From: Phytoseiulus persimilis
Taxonomy: Eukaryota > Arthropoda > Arachnida > Mesostigmata > Phytoseiidae
Assembly (NCBI GenBank): GCA_037576195.1
Contig: CM075101.1
Location: forward strand, 32,984,001 to 33,048,000
Direction of reading: 5' to 3'
Length of the DNA stretch: 64,000 bases
Shown here: piece after piece, positions 60,505-64,000 of the stretch
How positions within the stretch are numbered: the stretch's first letter is position 1
How the letters are laid out: every line of letters starts with the position of its first letter
The notes under the pieces: model-generated
Seen by the model: only the letters and a program-made list of their open reading frames with translations
What the model was told of the DNA's origin: nothing
Database searches by the model: none
Program-made: the position numbers and the translations under genes

Positions 60505-62880
60505 TAGAATTCATGGGTTCATGTCGGGTTTCCGAAAAATTCCTACCGGGACGGAGTTAAAGATATCCACACTCCGTCTTCGCCCTCTGCCCCCCAATCC
60601 CATGATGAGAGCAACCTCGAATTGGATGAAAGTCGTTTCGCTGGGGAAACTCGAGGAAACAGATTGCTTTTTTGTATTGTCAGTCAGAATGCCTATTGGG
60701 ACAGGCAGCCAACAGACATATGGACTCGCCGTGAGCGTCTCCTCAAATGAGCCGTTCCATCTGAACAGGAGAGAACCGTAAAACGGCCATTGCGAGCCAG
60801 CTCGCCGAGCTCCCTCTTTTCTCGTCGTTCAGCCGATCGCGCTCTCTTCCAAACAGCAGTAACAACGACAATGGAGTAGAGCTCAACGGGAGGAACAGCG
60901 CGACTCGCTCCGCAGACGGAGAACTTTCAGACTAAAATCACGAATCGGGGTTCCAGTTCGTCCATTGAGGAGCCCACTGTCCAGTCTTCTGCAACGAGTG
61001 AGACCCAACCGCATCGCAGGAACCCAGTGGGCAGGAGGAACCCATGACGAAAATATTGAAGCCGGAAGGATGGATGGATCAGTTCGGCGGGCATAACGAA
61101 AGGCGGATCAACACTTCCGATGTGAAACCAGGACAAAACAATGATGAACGTGCTCTGGAGCAACGCCATGAAGTCCATCCACTCCAATGGAGCAAGAAAT
61201 AGTTCTCCGGTCTCGCACTCTCAACCAGTTCCGCGAAAGCCGCCTGCGGACGTCCCTTAACAGCACATTCGCAGGTGATGCATGAGTCGTTCGCGAATCG
61301 TTGTTCGAAACTCGTCGTCATGCGGTTCTCGACGCTGCTTGCTGTCAGTTTTCGGTCTGCGAGCTTGCGGCAGAGAATGAAGGAGCGCTTCAAACGGTGA
61401 CGTCCAGTTCCCGAATCGTATCCGACCATGCTGTTGGAAATCCCGAAACCTTCACTTGGAACTCACGAAACGACGGAGAACATGGCGAAACTTCGAATCT
61501 TCCTAGCAATCTGAAGTGAGGTGACAGGCGTCCGTTCCCAAAATAGGATAGAAACTAGTCTCTGTCGAAGCGTGCATGTCTCGCTGTGTGTCACCGCTGT
61601 CATTGTGCACGCGGCTCTTGTGGCAGCAGCGCTAGTCGTCGTCGTAGCTGTGGTGTTACTTCCGCTCTTTGTGATCGGTGGACGCTTTGATACGCGACGT
61701 GGAGATGCATTAGCCGATTGGTGTTCTCTTGGCGGCGGCTGCCGCAGCGCAGGGAAGCGTCCTCTTGAATCCAGAGCACACACCTTCTATCCTCTTCAAA
61801 CACAGACATAAACTGATTGAAGCCCCTCTTCCCGTGGAGAGTAGAAAGTGCAGGGGAACGGGACGGACGGAGCAGTCGAGTTTGCGCAAAGGTGTTCAGA
61901 ATAAGAATAGAGAAAAAGTCTCCGACTGCAAAATAAGGCGGTGACGGCGGTCGCGTCCCTTCTCCCCCTCCGTGGCTCTGGCCCGGCCCTCGGCTCATCA
62001 TCTCGTTATGCTTCAAACCCCGCCACACGTCTCTTTCACTTGCTGTTGAAAGCGACATAAAATTCCGCTACTTTATAGCTGTCGTTGCGTCCGTTCACAT
62101 CGTTTGAGGTGAGCGGGAGTTTCCGAATCAAGAATTCATGAAAACTCTTCTCTCGACAACTGGACTCGCTGCCAGTCCCTCGTGTGGCCATTCCATGTCT
62201 GGGTGGGTGCGACACCGAGCCAGGGAAAAGACGACACCGAGCGTCATTCTGCTGAGGTTGGGGCTCCACGTCTTCGAGCTCGATGTGAGATGTTTCGCTT
62301 TCGAGAGGAGCTCCCACCCCACCCTGACGTTCATCGTTCTGTAGGAATGCCTCATATCCGACTCCACCGTCGGCGCCGTGGGACGACGCGATGTTCGTGA
62401 GATTTCGGAAGTTTCTGGAGCGTCCCAGAGCTGAAAACAAAAGTCCGCTCGCTCAAGGCACGGATCGGAATATGCTCACGGCCAGAACTAGCTCCATGTT
62501 CTCCGCAGGAATGCAGGAGCCGATGCATCCACTCGTTGCAACCTCTTCAATGACAGGTCTCAAAGTATGGAGTGGGAGGTTTGTATACGGAGCGCTGTCG
62601 ACGGCGCCTGGTTCGATCTGGGTCCCGAGCTCCCTCAGCTTCGGGATCAGGAGAATCGGGAACCCTGGGAGGAGAACTGAGAGAAGGACGAAAAACGAAA
62701 AAAGAGCCCACGACGATCTGGGATGGCAGGGATCCGAGTTGAGAAGATAACACTAGTGCTCGATGCATAAAAAGCAGAAGCATCGGGCGCGCTGCGCAGG
62801 GACGCAAAACACAGAAAAGGCGTGCATACGACAACATGCATCGGTATCGCGGTGTTCACTCACTCACTCAGTGAACCTGG

Positions 62881-63032
62881 CTGGCTGACTGCCTGCCGCC
62901 AGCCTGCTGGTTCGTCAGTCAATGCGAATACTGATATCGGATGACATGGAACGGCACCGCAACCGAGCGTCGCAATCAGGACATCCACGTGGAGAAAATA
63001 CTGTTCGCAGAGGCAGGCAGGCAGTCAGCCAG
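62881..63032. repeat. Inverted repeat, 17-bp perfect arms with 118-bp spacer
   Basis: CTGGCTGACTGCCTGCC (62881-62897) recurs as its exact reverse complement at 63016-63032. The arms consist of CTGG/CTGC-like units, and nearby sequence (CACTCACTCACTCA) is also repetitive, so slippage could have produced them. No TIR-element ends or target duplication are evident. Confidence 0.5.
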
Positions 63033-64000
63033 AGGGCGGGGAGGAACTGATGAAGTCGAATCCGGTGTTACGCGACGTGGAGCAGCGAATTCGCGCTCGT
63101 TTCCTCTTCCCTTTTGAGACCAAGAAGCAAAGCTCTGTCATTTACAGATTGTAGGAAACTTCGGGACGCCCACGCAGAAACTGGGTCTGACTGGAAGCTC
63201 ACGTGAAACGGAACTTTCGAAGCTTGCGACAAAACACACCTAGCATCGAAAACTCTTCCTCTGTACAAAATGAATCACCTGTTTGGCAAGGAATAACCAG
63301 CAAGCGTTCCAGGATCCATGGACGCAATTTCGAGCCTAGTTTCGAGAATGATCTAGCCCATCAATCAGGATCATCGCTCCCCCCGGTGGTCCAGCACTCC
63401 TTTCTCCCCGACGTAATCGATGATGGCTGAATAATTTTAGGAGGCAGTGGCTCAAAACGAGCGGCAGCTCGGATTCATATCAGCGATCGATGCGATCGAG
63501 TTGAAGTAATGCTCGCTTGCCGGCATCCAAGCTCGTGCAAAAGACAGATGTGCTGACAACGGGAGGCCTTGACGTCATTGTGGAATAGACTGGGACGCAA
63601 ACACGTGAAATGGCTACTTGCATGACAGATCACCTCAACAGCCGAAGAGCTTTTCAACACTGCTTGTTGACGTACGTAAGTGCTGAAGCGGCAATTGACT
63701 GACTGCGGGCCTGGCCTATGCGGGCCGACTGGCAGCCTGCGTGCGTAAGATACGAGCGAGGAGAACGAACCATGGAACGGAAGAAAGGAAAAGAATTATG
63801 TACAGTGTCCGAGCCGTCTCCGACCGAACAATATGCGGCAGCCATACAGCAACTTGATTAAAAGTCGATCGTGCTTCGGCGTCGCGGATCTCACTCTCTT
63901 GTTTGTATATTTCGCTGCTCGTTCCCTCTCTCCGCAGTAATCTCTTGTGGCGCAGCTCCGATCTTGCCATAATATGTTTATAATCCCCACCGGCAAAGCC

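Larger units (their letters stand above)
58146..64000. other. Unassigned stretch to the window end
   Basis: Open stretches without recognisable domains include 58590-59024 minus (one hydrophobic segment), 59806-60243 plus, 61079-61429 minus, 61521-61811 plus (a hydrophobic run partly produced by GTC repeats) and 62036-62440 minus (134 codons). At about 60140-60020 minus, one frame reads IAPAAIPKFGASI and ends GRYAYIG, faintly like an amino-acid permease segment, but nothing around it supports this. Two inverted repeats are listed separately. Confidence 0.35.

Noticed and set aside
61521..61811. Apparent membrane protein with a long Val/Ala run
   Set aside because: The frame has no ATG start and the hydrophobic stretch is largely encoded by GTC/GTA repeats.

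Overview
This is intron-rich eukaryotic nuclear DNA of roughly balanced base composition. The recognisable genes are animal genes: ribose-5-phosphate isomerase, sideroflexin, a phosducin-like protein, a calsequestrin-like ER protein, a REEP/DP1-like protein, a secreted WAP-type protein and a Gly/Tyr-rich cuticle-type protein. The cuticle protein points to an arthropod. The very short introns (mostly 70-310 bases), the close gene spacing and a CGGBP1-like hAT remnant would fit a small-genome mite, perhaps a mesostigmatid. That placement is inference. There is no bacterial, organellar or viral organisation, no operon and no CRISPR array.

Layout. (1) 1-3.8 kb: no assigned gene. (2) 3.8-12.8 kb: RPIA on the plus strand, with a short first exon separated from the rest by a 7.7-kb intron. 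(3) 12.8-13.4 kb: a secreted double-WAP-like gene on the minus strand, tail to tail with RPIA and almost touching it. (4) 16.9-19.0 kb: an eight-exon calsequestrin-like gene ending in a KDEL-type signal. (5) 20.1-21.0 kb: a decayed hAT transposase reading frame split by a nested MITE. (6) 22.6-24.3 kb: sideroflexin on the minus strand, with a second MITE of the same family in its last intron. (7) 26.8-28.4 kb: a PDCL gene on the plus strand. (8) 32.6-33.8 kb: a Gly/Tyr-rich cuticle-type gene with TATA box, signal peptide and a 27-bp internal repeat. (9) 43.5-44.3 kb: a divergent REEP/DP1-like ORF on the minus strand. The stretches 34-43 kb and 44.5-64 kb hold only isolated open stretches and candidate exons that I could not assign, plus a few hairpins and simple repeats.

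The genes are independent housekeeping or secretory genes and do not form a pathway. Exon structures were worked out by reading frame, GT/AG boundaries and phase agreement between exons. For RPIA, WAP, calsequestrin-like, sideroflexin, PDCL and the cuticle gene every junction keeps the frame. The most notable observations are the MITE whose removal, with one copy of its TA duplication, restores the hAT reading frame across its insertion point; the calsequestrin-like protein that has lost the acidic tail but carries KTEL; and the nearly overlapping 3' ends of RPIA and the WAP gene.
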